A DNA stretch of 64,000 bases from Tamlana sp. I1 (GCF_015355625.1 NZ_JACLAF010000005.1:62001-126000); one strand, 5' to 3'; shown: positions 33,698 through 41,883, numbered from the stretch's first letter. Numbers and translations are program-made. The notes: a model not told the origin generated them from the letters alone.

Positions 33698-34834
33698 ATG
33701 AAGCTGAATAAGAAAGATATTTTAAACGCTCTTGAAAGCATTACAGTTCCTGGTGAAGGACAAAATATGGTAGAAAGCGGAGCGGTTAAAAACGTAGTTG
33801 TTTTTGGTGATGAAGTAGTGGTAGAAATCACTATTAAAAACCCAAGTTTACAAGCTAAAAAACGTACTGAAGTTGATATTTTAAAAACCATCCACGAGCA
33901 GGTTTACGAAAAAGCAAAAATTACAGTTAATGTAAAAGTTGATGCTCCCGAAAAATCAAAACCTAATGTAATAAAAGGTAAAGCGGTTCCTGGAATTAAA
34001 AATATAGTGGCTGTAGCCTCTGGAAAAGGCGGCGTAGGGAAATCTACGGTAACTGCAAATTTAGCCGTTTCCTTAGCAAAAATGGGCTTTAAAGTTGGTG
34101 TTTTAGATGCCGATATTTATGGGCCATCAATTCCAATCATGTTCGATGTGGTTGCCGAAAAACCTTTAGCGGTTACCATTGAAGGGAAATCTAAAATGAA
34201 ACCAATCGAGAATTACGGCGTAAAAGTCTTATCTATTGGGTTTTTTACACAGCCAAATCAAGCGGTAGTTTGGAGAGGGCCTATGGCTGCCAAAGCCTTA
34301 AATCAAATGATTTTTGATGCACATTGGGGCGAATTGGATTTCTTATTACTAGATCTTCCTCCTGGAACTGGCGATATTCACTTAAGTATCATGCAATCGC
34401 TACCTATAACAGGGGCTGTTATTGTAAGTACGCCTCAAAATGTGGCTTTAGCCGATGCTAGAAAAGGTGTGGCTATGTTTCAGCAAGAAAGTATAAACGT
34501 GCCTGTTATTGGATTAATCGAAAATATGGCTTATTTTACGCCTGCTGAATTGCCTGATAACAAGTATTTTATATTTGGAAAAGAAGGCGCTAAAAACTTA
34601 GCTTTAGATTTACATGTGCCATTTTTAGGCGAAATACCTTTAGTGCAAAGTATTAGAGAAGCGGGTGATTTTGGTCGTCCGGCAGCTTTACAAACAGGAA
34701 CTCCGTTAGAAAAAGCTTTTGAGAAATTAACTCAAAATGTGGTTCAAGAAGTGGTGAAAAGAAATGATGATTTACCGCCTACAGAAGCTATTAAAATTAC
34801 AACAATGGCTGGTTGTGCAGCGGTTAAAAAATAA
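33698..34834 (+). CDS. Mrp/ApbC family Fe-S carrier ATPase
   Basis: A 378-residue protein with an N-terminal MIP18/DUF59-type domain (about residues 1-85) and a ParA-like P-loop ATPase: deviant Walker A ASGKGGVGKSTVTANLA (about 107-123), VLDADIYGPSIPIMF (about 137-151) and LLLDLPPGTGDIHLS (about 219-233). Mrp/ApbC proteins carry Fe-S clusters to target proteins. The CxxC that usually holds the bridging cluster is absent: the equivalent stretch reads ENMAYFTPAELPDNKYFIFG (about 274-293). I recall this as a Bacteroidota variant. A nifU-like gene follows 3 bp after its stop, supporting an Fe-S role. Confidence 0.9.
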   Translation: MKLNKKDILNALESITVPGEGQNMVESGAVKNVVVFGDEVVVEITIKNPSLQAKKRTEVDILKTIHEQVYEKAKITVNVKVDAPEKSKPNVIKGKAVPGIKNIVAVASGKGGVGKSTVTANLAVSLAKMGFKVGVLDADIYGPSIPIMFDVVAEKPLAVTIEGKSKMKPIENYGVKVLSIGFFTQPNQAVVWRGPMAAKALNQMIFDAHWGELDFLLLDLPPGTGDIHLSIMQSLPITGAVIVSTPQNVALADARKGVAMFQQESINVPVIGLIENMAYFTPAELPDNKYFIFGKEGAKNLALDLHVPFLGEIPLVQSIREAGDFGRPAALQTGTPLEKAFEKLTQNVVQEVVKRNDDLPPTEAIKITTMAGCAAVKK

Positions 34835-34837
34835 GAT

Positions 34838-35080
34838 ATGACATCAGAAGAATTAAAAATAAACGTTGAAAAAGCCCTTGAGGAAATTCGCCCTTTTTTA
34901 CAAAGTGATGGCGGCGATATTTCATTGTTATCTATTGAAGATGATAATGTGGTAAAAGTACAGTTAAAAGGAGCTTGCGTAGGTTGTAGTGTGAATCAAA
35001 TGACACTAAAATCTGGTGTTGAAATGACTATTAAAAAATATGCACCTCAAATTGAGCAAGTTATTAATGTTGAAGAATAA
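34838..35080 (+). CDS. NifU-like C-terminal domain Fe-S scaffold
   Basis: An 80-residue protein made of the NifU C-terminal (Nfu) domain only: EEIRPFLQSDGGDISLLSIED (quoted as RPFLQSDGGDISL, about residues 17-29) and the cluster-binding GACVGCSVNQMTLKSGVE (about 48-65) with its CxxC. Such scaffolds assemble or carry a 4Fe-4S cluster as dimers. It follows mrp immediately and is surely co-transcribed, and a long A/T hairpin terminator lies about 45 bp downstream. Confidence 0.93.
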   Translation: MTSEELKINVEKALEEIRPFLQSDGGDISLLSIEDDNVVKVQLKGACVGCSVNQMTLKSGVEMTIKKYAPQIEQVINVEE

Positions 35081-35125
35081 TTTAGATGAACTATTAAAGT
35101 TTTAATTAAATTATTGTTTCAATGC

Positions 35126-35183
35126 AAAAGGTTTCAAAAAAATATAGAATTTTAAAAATCTGATATTTTTTTGAAACTTTTTT
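35126..35183 (+). terminator. terminator after mrp-nifU
   Basis: AAAAGGTTTCAAAAAAATAT (35126-35145) pairs with 35163-35182 over 20 bp including one G-U pair. It is almost pure A/T with a T-rich 3' arm. It is located between nifU and the ferredoxin gene. Confidence 0.65.
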
Positions 35184-35225
35184 CAATTTATACCGTAAAA
35201 CAGCATAAAATATAGACACTTCACT

Positions 35226-35233
35226 TAAATTTG
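35226..35233 (+). promoter_or_regulatory. -7 promoter box for the ferredoxin gene
   Basis: TAAATTTG, a perfect TAnnTTTG match, 45 bp upstream of the ATG at 35279. Confidence 0.55.
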
Positions 35234-35278
35234 TGTCTCGAATAAAGATCTGCTTTTTAAGCGAACAAAAATCAAGTA

Positions 35279-35608
35279 ATGGAAGATATTAATATCAAAA
35301 TCACAGATAGAGACGGTGTAACTCACGAAATTGTAGCACCAACAGATATGGGCATGAATCTTATGGAAGTGGTAAGATCGTACGAGCTTGCTCCAGAAGG
35401 AACTATCGGTGTTTGCGGCGGAATGGCTATGTGTGCCTCATGTCAATGTTATGTGATTAGTGACACGGTTTTGCCAGACATGGGCGATGATGAAGAAGCG
35501 ATGCTATCTGAAGCTTTTGATGTTAAAGACAATAGCCGTTTAGGATGCCAAATACAAATGACTCCCGATATGGAAGGTCTTGAAGTAGAATTGGCTCCAG
35601 AGAGTTAA
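35279..35608 (+). CDS. 2Fe-2S ferredoxin, adrenodoxin type
   Basis: A 109-residue ferredoxin of the vertebrate/ISC type. Three cluster cysteines are in GVCGGMAMCASCQCYV (C-x5-C-x2-C, about residues 45-55), with the fourth in SRLGCQIQM (about residue 93). The acidic DMGDDEEAMLSEAF helix between them is the usual partner-binding surface. It is a soluble one-electron carrier; partners are unknown. Its position downstream of mrp-nifU suggests a loose Fe-S neighbourhood, but it has its own -7 box. Its last 4 bp overlap the convergent phosphoesterase gene. Confidence 0.93.
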   Translation: MEDINIKITDRDGVTHEIVAPTDMGMNLMEVVRSYELAPEGTIGVCGGMAMCASCQCYVISDTVLPDMGDDEEAMLSEAFDVKDNSRLGCQIQMTPDMEGLEVELAPES

Positions 35609-36504
35609 TTGGTTTTGTAATCAATAAGTTTACGAGGGCCTTCTAAGAGTACGCGTACTATTTGTAATGTACCATCTTCTTTCGTGGCAATTAGCCATTT
35701 AATTAAGGAAATCGCACCATTTTCTATTTCTAAACCTGTAATACTTCGTGGGTGCACGCAGCATCCATCATTAAAATAAGCAATTTCGCCAGGATTAGGA
35801 AAGCGTGGTCTGTGAGTATGTCCTACAATAGTAAATAAATTATTGTTGTTAATAATCCATTTTTTTGTTCGACGTTCTATTTTAATAAGTTCCTTGTAGT
35901 TTTTTGCAGGACTTGTAGGGTCTGAGATCCCCATAATATTTAAAGGTTTCCATAGAATACGTACTAAAAACCGACTCCATTTCCAGAATAAAAAATTCCA
36001 AGAATCGGCTTGATGGCCGTGTGTTAAAAATAGTTCTTGCCCACTAGTTTTATGTTTTAATACAAGGCCTTCATGGTATTTGAGGTCTTTAAATAAAGGG
36101 ACTTCTTCTCCTGTTTGATGATCGAAATAAGTAGACAAATGCTTTTTTACATATTCATCATCTCTGTACACCATGTCGTGGTTGCCCCAAATCATATGCA
36201 ATTTGTTGTTTACATGAAACACCTTTAAAAGCAAATAGATGTTTTTATGAGCGTTAAAAATCGACTCAAAAGATAGGTTCTCCCAAAGTTCATCACCGTC
36301 ACCAAGCTCACAATAAGCAAAACCTTCTTTTAGATAGTGTTTTAAAGCATGAAAGTAAATGTTACGGTTGTTCGCAAAATCGTCGGCAAAACTATTATCG
36401 CCACGATGGCAATCACTAAAGAGTATAAACTTACAGCTATCATCAAAATCAATGATTTTAGCATTTTTATAAGCTTGATCGAGTCGTTTTGTAGATGAAA
36501 ACAT
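35605..36504 (-). CDS. calcineurin-like metallophosphoesterase
   Basis: A 299-residue metallophosphoesterase with the full metal-binding series: FSDCHRGDN (about residues 29-37), ELGDGDELWEN (about 66-76), MIWGNHDMVY (about 104-113), FLTHGHQAD (about 158-166) and FTIVGHTHRPRFP (about 224-236). There is no signal peptide, so it is cytoplasmic. The series resembles LpxH/YbbF-type or Ser/Thr-phosphatase-like enzymes; the substrate cannot be assigned. It overlaps the end of the ferredoxin gene by 4 bp. Confidence 0.85.
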   Translation of the reverse strand: MFSSTKRLDQAYKNAKIIDFDDSCKFILFSDCHRGDNSFADDFANNRNIYFHALKHYLKEGFAYCELGDGDELWENLSFESIFNAHKNIYLLLKVFHVNNKLHMIWGNHDMVYRDDEYVKKHLSTYFDHQTGEEVPLFKDLKYHEGLVLKHKTSGQELFLTHGHQADSWNFLFWKWSRFLVRILWKPLNIMGISDPTSPAKNYKELIKIERRTKKWIINNNNLFTIVGHTHRPRFPNPGEIAYFNDGCCVHPRSITGLEIENGAISLIKWLIATKEDGTLQIVRVLLEGPRKLIDYKTN

Positions 36505-36522
36505 AATAGCGTAAATGTAAAC

Positions 36523-36553
36523 AAAAAAAGCCCCTTTTTAAAGGAGCTTTTTA
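36523..36553 (-). terminator. terminator after the acidic lipoprotein gene
   Basis: AAAAAGCCCCTTT pairs with AAAGGAGCTTTTT across a 2-nt loop. On the minus strand the stem is followed by a run of T, placing it 28 bp after the stop at 36581. Confidence 0.8.
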
Positions 36554-36580
36554 ATGCTTAAACAAAATATAAGTATATTC

Positions 36581-37015
36581 TTATTTTGTAGTAATAACGA
36601 TGTTTGGATCAACTCTTTTAAGTGAATCAGAAAGTTTTTTTACAGCTGCTTCAACTTCTTTTTGGTGTCCCATAAAAGTTTTAGATCCAGATACTTCTTT
36701 CCCCATAACTTTGTATGTGTAAGATACAACAACAGTTTCGTCATCTTTAGGAATTACATCCGATCCTTCTTCTTTAGATGAAGCATGGCTGCTAGATGTA
36801 GATGCGCTTTCAGTAGCTACAACATCTTCTTCAGTAACTTCAATTACTTCAGTATCATCTGCAGTGTCATCAGCATCAACTTCTTCTACAATAACCTCTT
36901 CAACAATAACATCTTCTGTTGGAGTAGCATCAGATTCTTTTGCTTTGTCTTTACAAGATGTGAAAGAGATAAGTAAGGCAACCATAGCTAAAGTGCTTAA
37001 AATTGATTTTTTCAT
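36581..37015 (-). CDS. acidic low-complexity lipoprotein, hypothetical
   Basis: A 144-residue lipoprotein: signal sequence with lipobox SFTSC (Cys21), then a strikingly acidic tract of about 60 residues built from repeated VIVEEV, DADDTADDTEV and TEEDV units. A serine-rich joint (TSSSHASSKEEG) follows, then a small C-terminal domain (about 92-144) with VVSYTYKVMGKEVSGSKTFMG, quoted as SYTYKVMGKEVSG, and AAVKKLSDSLKRVDPN. I do not recognise the family. The acidic spacer may hold the C-terminal domain away from the membrane. A second small lipoprotein gene lies 221 bp upstream on the same strand. Confidence 0.7.
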   Translation of the reverse strand: MKKSILSTLAMVALLISFTSCKDKAKESDATPTEDVIVEEVIVEEVDADDTADDTEVIEVTEEDVVATESASTSSSHASSKEEGSDVIPKDDETVVVSYTYKVMGKEVSGSKTFMGHQKEVEAAVKKLSDSLKRVDPNIVITTK

Positions 37016-37236
37016 GAATGTTTGATTTTTAGTGTTAATTGATTATTAGTTAAGTACGAATTTAACAACTTTTTGATAGATTTTACTCTGTTGTTAAAAT
37101 TTTTAATGATTTTGAGGTGAAATGACTATTTATATAGGAGTTTACGTGTTTTTTATTCCTTTTTTTATGAAAAAACACGATTTTCATATTTAAAATTAGT
37201 AGTCATACTGTTTTAAAGAATAAATTAAAATGGTAT

Positions 37237-37521
37237 TTAATTTTCAATTTTATCAACTTCTTTTTTTACTTTTTTAGAAGCATCATCTATAGCCTCTTCA
37301 GTTGCATCGGCTGCATTTTCAATGGCTTCTCCGGTAGCATCTGCGGCGTTTTCTAGAGCTTCACCTGTAGCATCAACAGCGTCTTCAACGGCTTTTCCTG
37401 CTTTGTCAGCTGTGTTTTCAATGGCTTCTTCAACAGAGTCTGCTTTTTTACTATCTCTACATGATGTAAAGCCGAAACTTAAAATGACCATAGCCAAGGC
37501 ACTTAATACTAAATTTTTCAT
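37237..37521 (-). CDS. small lipoprotein with 11-residue amphipathic repeats
   Basis: A 94-residue lipoprotein: signal sequence with lipobox GFTSC (Cys21), then about 65 residues of helix-forming repeats with an 11-residue period, e.g. DATGEALENAA, DATGEAIENAA, DATEEAIDDAS. The composition (A, E, D, K, no aromatic residue) resembles LEA group 3 or apolipoprotein-like helices. A membrane-anchored stress-protective or spacer role is possible; nothing in the context shows it. The leader resembles that of the neighbouring acidic lipoprotein (both MKxxxLSxLAMVxL...FTSC). Confidence 0.72.
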   Translation of the reverse strand: MKNLVLSALAMVILSFGFTSCRDSKKADSVEEAIENTADKAGKAVEDAVDATGEALENAADATGEAIENAADATEEAIDDASKKVKKEVDKIEN

Positions 37522-37573
37522 TGTTTTTGGTTTTTGTTTGGTATTGAATGATGTATTAATTAAAATTACATAA

Positions 37574-38818
37574 TTAACTCATTAATATACGTAGATAATT
37601 TAAGATTTGGACTACGGCACCTTTGTTTTTTTTAATGAAGGCTTCATTTTTACTGCCCGCAGTCATGCGTTTATCGCTATTCTCAATCAATTCATTTAGA
37701 ATGGAATCGAATTCATTTTGATTTGAAATTGAAAACATGCCACCGTTTTCAATCAACGCCGAGGCTTCTGGGAATTTATCGTAACGATTTCCAATAATAA
37801 TAGGAATACCAAAAACAGCAGGTTCTAAAGTGTTGTGAAGCCCTGTGCTCCCTAAAGCGCCACCTACATAAGCAATATCGGCATAGTTGTAAATTTTGCT
37901 TAGAATGCCAATGGTATCCACTATGAAAACTTTGGATTCGGCTAAGGGTTTGTTTTCCTTTTCGGAAAATAATACGGTTTTAGAACTAATTTGGTTTTGT
38001 ATATTTTTTATTTGAGTGGCTTTTATATTATGCGGTGCAATAATAAATTTCACATCTTTTGAAGCGTTTTTATTAATGTAATTTATAAGAAGAGTTTCGC
38101 CTTCAGGCCATGTACTACCTGCAACAATGCAGAGTTTGTTGTTTTTAAATGCTTCAATAAAATCTAAAGTATTATCAATGTTTAACTGACTTGAAACACG
38201 GTCGTAACGCGTGTCGCCAGAAACTGTTACATTATTGTAATTGATAGATTTTAGTAAGGTTTTTGAAGCTTCATTTTGAGTGAAAATATGTTCGAAAGCA
38301 AATAAAGCACGTCTTAGGCTTGTGCCATAAAATTTAAAATACGATTGGTTTTTTCTAAAGGCTGCCGAAATTAAAATGGCACGACCTTTTCTTCGTTTTA
38401 ATTCATTTAAAATATTGGGCCAAATATCATATTTAACAAAAATGCTAAGTTCAGGATTTACAAGGTTTAAAAAGCGTTTGGCATTTTTGTTGGTATCTAG
38501 CGGAAGGTAAACCACCACATCGGCAATAGGTGTGTTTTTTCTAATTTCGTAACCCGAAGGTGAAAAGAAACTAAGCACAATTTTATGGTTTTTATAATGT
38601 GAGCGTAAAGCTTGAAAAACAGGAAGGCCTTGTTCGTATTCGCCTAAAGAAGCACAGTGAAACCAAAGTGTTTTATCGGAAGGTTTTAAATTTTCTTCTA
38701 AAATTTTAAAGGTGTTTTTTCTACCTTCAACCCCTTTTTTAAGTTTATCATTAAACAACGCGCCTAGGCTTAAAGCCATCCTAGTTAGTTGTATGCCTAT
38801 GTTATAAATAAAACTCAC
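37574..38818 (-). CDS. waaA: 3-deoxy-D-manno-octulosonic acid (Kdo) transferase
   Basis: A 414-residue GT-B glycosyltransferase that adds Kdo to lipid A precursor at the inner membrane. An N-terminal hydrophobic anchor (about residues 3-20) precedes the family block LWFHCASLGEYEQGLPVFQ (about 51-69), with the catalytic Glu of ASLGEYEQ. Further motifs are VKYDIWPNILNELKRR (about 128-143), CIVAGSTWPEGE (about 230-241) and YVGGALGSTGLHNTLEPAVFGIPIIIG, quoted here as GGALGSTGLHNTLEP (about 316-330). Length is typical. Nearby aminotransferase and galE genes fit an envelope-glycan neighbourhood. Confidence 0.93.
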   Translation of the reverse strand: MSFIYNIGIQLTRMALSLGALFNDKLKKGVEGRKNTFKILEENLKPSDKTLWFHCASLGEYEQGLPVFQALRSHYKNHKIVLSFFSPSGYEIRKNTPIADVVVYLPLDTNKNAKRFLNLVNPELSIFVKYDIWPNILNELKRRKGRAILISAAFRKNQSYFKFYGTSLRRALFAFEHIFTQNEASKTLLKSINYNNVTVSGDTRYDRVSSQLNIDNTLDFIEAFKNNKLCIVAGSTWPEGETLLINYINKNASKDVKFIIAPHNIKATQIKNIQNQISSKTVLFSEKENKPLAESKVFIVDTIGILSKIYNYADIAYVGGALGSTGLHNTLEPAVFGIPIIIGNRYDKFPEASALIENGGMFSISNQNEFDSILNELIENSDKRMTAGSKNEAFIKKNKGAVVQILNYLRILMS

Positions 38819-38920
38819 TCTTTTTCTTTATGCTAAAATACGCCGATTATATTTAAAATTTAAAGCATTTAGGTTAAGATTATTCGCATAGGTTTGATTG
38901 GTAAACGGCAATCATTTTTG

Positions 38921-38928
38921 TAAATTTG
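38921..38928 (+). promoter_or_regulatory. -7 promoter box for the aminotransferase-galE operon
   Basis: TAAATTTG, a perfect TAnnTTTG match. A TTG at 38898-38900 stands 20 bp upstream, the best -33/-7 pairing in this window. The implied leader is about 75-80 nt and contains two small hairpins. Confidence 0.6.
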
Positions 38929-38937
38929 TTACTTCGC

Positions 38938-38994
38938 AAACCCGCTTTGGGTTTTCATTAAAATTAGTCTTCGCTAAGCTTAAATTTAGCAGAC
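38938..38994 (+). promoter_or_regulatory. structured 5' leader of the aminotransferase-galE operon
   Basis: AAACCC/GGGTTT (38938-38943 with 38949-38954) forms a first hairpin. GTCT plus GCTAA (38967-38970, 38973-38977) pairs with TTAGC plus AGAC (38986-38994) to form a second. Both lie between the promoter box and the ATG at 39010. No known riboswitch is recognised. Confidence 0.35.
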
Positions 38995-39009
38995 TTTAAT
39001 CTTTTTTAG

Positions 39010-40143
39010 ATGAAAAAAATTCAAATGGTAGACCTTAAAGGTCAGTACAATGAGATTAAAGACGTCGTTAATCCTTCCATTCAAGAGGTTATTGAAACCA
39101 CAGCATTTATAAACGGTCCTAAAGTTCACGATTTTCAAAAGCATTTAGAACAATATTTAGAGGTAAAACATGTTATACCATGTGCAAATGGTACCGATGC
39201 TTTGCAAATTGCCATGATGGGCTTAGGTTTAAAACCAGGCGACGAAGTAATTACAGCCGATTTTACATTTGCTGCAACTGTTGAAGTTATCGCGTTATTG
39301 CAATTAACCCCGGTTTTGGTAGATGTAAATCCAGATGATTTCAATATAAATATAGATGCCATAAAAAAAGCAATTACGCCTAAAACAAAAGCGATTGTTC
39401 CTGTGCATTTATTTGGGCAATGTGCTAATATGGAAGCTATTATGGAGATTGCCAAAGCGCATAATTTATTTGTAATTGAAGATAACGCCCAGGCTATTGG
39501 TGCAAATTACACTTATAAAGATGGTACAAAAGTGAAAGCTGGAACTATTGGTCATGTAGGAGCAACATCATTTTTTCCTTCTAAAAACTTAGGATGTTAT
39601 GGAGATGGTGGAGCAATTTTTACTAACGATGATGCTTTAGCGCATACCATTCGTGGTATTGTAAATCATGGAATGTACGAGCGTTACCATCATGATGTAG
39701 TTGGTGTGAATTCGCGATTAGATAGTATTCAAGCAGCGGTTTTAGATGCTAAATTACCGCTTTTAGATGCTTATAATAAAAGGCGTATTGAAGCTGCGAA
39801 TAAGTATGATGCTGCTTTTAAAAATCATGATAAAATTGAAACGCCTTATAGATACGGCACTGAAGACAATCATGTGTTTCATCAATATACTTTGAAAATT
39901 AATGGTGTAGATCGCGATGCTCTAGTGAAGCATTTAAATGAAAACGACATTCCTTGTGGTGTGTATTACCCGATTCCGCTACATAGACAAAAGGCATACT
40001 TGGATGAGCGATATAATGAAGCAGATTTTGAAGTTACCAATCAGTTGGTGAAAGAAGTGATTTCATTGCCCATGCATACCGAATTAGACAACGAACAAAT
40101 TGAATATATAACTACAACAATTACAAACTTTATTAATGGATAA
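39010..40143 (+). CDS. DegT/DnrJ/EryC1/StrS family aminotransferase
   Basis: A 377-residue PLP enzyme of the sugar aminotransferase family that makes amino-deoxy sugars for LPS or glycan synthesis. Landmarks: PCANGTDALQIAMMGLGLKPGDEVIT (quoted as ANGTDALQIAM, about residues 59-69), VIEDNAQAIGA (about 155-165, with the cofactor-binding Asp) and the PLP lysine in TSFFPSKNLGCYGDGGAI (about 185-202). Length is normal. Its 3' end overlaps galE by 8 bp in the same direction, so the two are translationally coupled. Confidence 0.92.
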   Translation: MKKIQMVDLKGQYNEIKDVVNPSIQEVIETTAFINGPKVHDFQKHLEQYLEVKHVIPCANGTDALQIAMMGLGLKPGDEVITADFTFAATVEVIALLQLTPVLVDVNPDDFNINIDAIKKAITPKTKAIVPVHLFGQCANMEAIMEIAKAHNLFVIEDNAQAIGANYTYKDGTKVKAGTIGHVGATSFFPSKNLGCYGDGGAIFTNDDALAHTIRGIVNHGMYERYHHDVVGVNSRLDSIQAAVLDAKLPLLDAYNKRRIEAANKYDAAFKNHDKIETPYRYGTEDNHVFHQYTLKINGVDRDALVKHLNENDIPCGVYYPIPLHRQKAYLDERYNEADFEVTNQLVKEVISLPMHTELDNEQIEYITTTITNFING

Positions 40144-41161
40144 AATACTAGTTACTGGTGGCTTAGGGTTTATAGGATCTCACACCGTAGTGGAATTACA
40201 AAATGAAGGGTATGAAGTCGTCATTATTGATGATTTATCAAATTCTTCAGAAAAGGTTTTAGACGGCATTACTGCCATTACAGGAAAAACACCAATTTTT
40301 GAAAAATTAGATTTAAAAGATAAATCAGGTGTTGAAGCATTTTTCGCAAAGCATAACGATATAAAAGGTGTTATCCATTTTGCAGCCAGCAAAGCTGTTG
40401 GCGAAAGTGTCAAAGAACCTTTATTGTATTACGAAAACAATATTGGAACTTTAGTCTATATTTTAAAAGAACTAAAAAAACTACCATCTGCAGCCTTTAT
40501 TTTTAGCTCGTCTTGTACGGTTTACGGTCAAGCCGATGAATTGCCAATTACAGAAAATGCACCTGTAAAACAAGCTGAGTCACCTTACGGAAACACCAAA
40601 CAAATAGGAGAGGAGATTATAAAAGATACATGTAAAGTCGTGCCAACATTAAAAGCCATCGCTTTACGTTATTTTAACCCTGTTGGTGCACATGAGTCTA
40701 CCGAAATTGGCGAATTACCAATTGGAGTACCTCAAAATTTAGTGCCATTTATTACGCAAACCGCTATTGGTTTACGTGATGAATTATCTGTTTTTGGAGA
40801 TGATTATCCAACACCAGATGGAACTTGTATTAGAGATTATATTCATGTAGTCGATTTAGCAAAAGCTCACGTTGTAGCACTTGGTCGCTTACTTAAAAAC
40901 AAGAATAAATCAAATTACGAAACTTTTAACTTAGGAACAGGTAAAGGAAGTTCTGTTTTAGAAGTTGTGAATTCATTTGAAAAAGTTTCAGGAAAGAAAC
41001 TTAATTATAAAATTGTAGGCCGAAGAGAAGGTGATATTATTTCAGCTTACGCCGATACCAACAAGGCCAATAATGAATTGGGTTGGAAAACAAAATTATC
41101 TTTAGATGACGCGATGCGTTCTGCTTGGAAATGGGAGCAGAAAGTAAGAGCTTCAGAATAA
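40136..41161 (+). CDS. galE: UDP-glucose 4-epimerase
   Basis: A 341-residue extended SDR that interconverts UDP-glucose and UDP-galactose. It opens with ILVTGGLGFIGSHTVVELQ (GxxGxxG), then VIHFAASKAVGESV (about residues 79-92), FSSSCTVYG (about 123-131), the catalytic SPYGNTKQIGEEI with Tyr and Lys (about 149-161) and LRYFNPVGAH (about 180-189). Near-full similarity to GalE motifs makes the call secure. It forms an operon with the upstream aminotransferase (8-bp overlap) and is followed by a terminator. Confidence 0.93.
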   Translation: MDKILVTGGLGFIGSHTVVELQNEGYEVVIIDDLSNSSEKVLDGITAITGKTPIFEKLDLKDKSGVEAFFAKHNDIKGVIHFAASKAVGESVKEPLLYYENNIGTLVYILKELKKLPSAAFIFSSSCTVYGQADELPITENAPVKQAESPYGNTKQIGEEIIKDTCKVVPTLKAIALRYFNPVGAHESTEIGELPIGVPQNLVPFITQTAIGLRDELSVFGDDYPTPDGTCIRDYIHVVDLAKAHVVALGRLLKNKNKSNYETFNLGTGKGSSVLEVVNSFEKVSGKKLNYKIVGRREGDIISAYADTNKANNELGWKTKLSLDDAMRSAWKWEQKVRASE

Positions 41162-41180
41162 ATAATAAGATTTAAGTATA

Positions 41181-41215
41181 AAAAAGGGTTGCTAAATTTG
41201 GCAACCCTTTTTTGT
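41181..41215 (+). terminator. terminator after galE
   Basis: AAAAAGGGTTGC (41181-41192) pairs with GCAACCCTTTTT (41201-41212), with an 8-nt loop and T-rich continuation. Confidence 0.9.
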
Positions 41216-41266
41216 TTTTTGAATATTATATTTCCACGGTTTAATTCATTTTGTAGAATTTATATA

Positions 41267-41304
41267 AAAAGACCCTTCAGGTTTTAAAAAACTGAAGGGT
41301 CTTT
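41267..41304. terminator. bidirectional terminator on the lspA side
   Basis: AAAAGACCCTTCAG pairs with CTGAAGGGTCTTT around a TTTTAAAA-containing loop, with T-runs on both strands. It is placed about 70 bp after the lspA stop on the minus strand. Confidence 0.85.
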
Positions 41305-41373
41305 ATTTTATTGTAAAAATTTAATTATGAGTAATATAAAATTTTTAAGTAAAGCCAATAATTTGAAGTATGA

Positions 41374-41883
41374 TTATGCCGTTTTTTTCTTTTTAAAACT
41401 TACAAAAAGCAAAATAATCATGCCTGCTGTTACCGACATGTCAGCCAAGTTGAAAATACCTGTTCTAAAAATACCGCCTAAATCAATATATAAAAAGTCG
41501 GTTACCGAACCGTAAACAATTCTATCGTAAACATTCGCAATACCGCCGCCAATAATACTTGCAAAGGCGAATAAAGACCAATTGTCTAGGGTTTTGTCCT
41601 TTAAAATATGACGTAATACAAAGCCTAAAACCAGAATAGGAAGTATTAATAAAAAGATAAGTCGCAACGTTGGATTTAAATCGCTGCCCATACCAAGAAA
41701 CGCGCCTGTATTTTCAACATTCATTAAAATGAAATAGTCTCCAATTAAAGGAATGCGTTCGCCAGGATGCACATCGGTTCTTCCAATAATGTTCGCTCGA
41801 ACAATAATTTTAGAAATCTGATCGGCAGCAATACTTAAAATAATGACTAAATAAATGTAGATGGAGCGTTTGGTAAGTTTCAT
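41374..41883 (-). CDS. lspA: lipoprotein signal peptidase
   Basis: A 169-residue type II signal peptidase with four membrane helices (about residues 8-25, 67-85, 95-112 and 140-160). The catalytic aspartates are in the conserved blocks NVENTGAFLGMG (about 58-69) and GGGIANVYDRIVYGSVTDFLY, quoted as GGIANVYDRIVYGSV (about 112-126). It cleaves prolipoproteins at the inner membrane; many lipoproteins encoded in this window would be substrates. The start codon is immediately adjacent to the fabD stop. Confidence 0.95.
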   Translation of the reverse strand: MKLTKRSIYIYLVIILSIAADQISKIIVRANIIGRTDVHPGERIPLIGDYFILMNVENTGAFLGMGSDLNPTLRLIFLLILPILVLGFVLRHILKDKTLDNWSLFAFASIIGGGIANVYDRIVYGSVTDFLYIDLGGIFRTGIFNLADMSVTAGMIILLFVSFKKKKTA

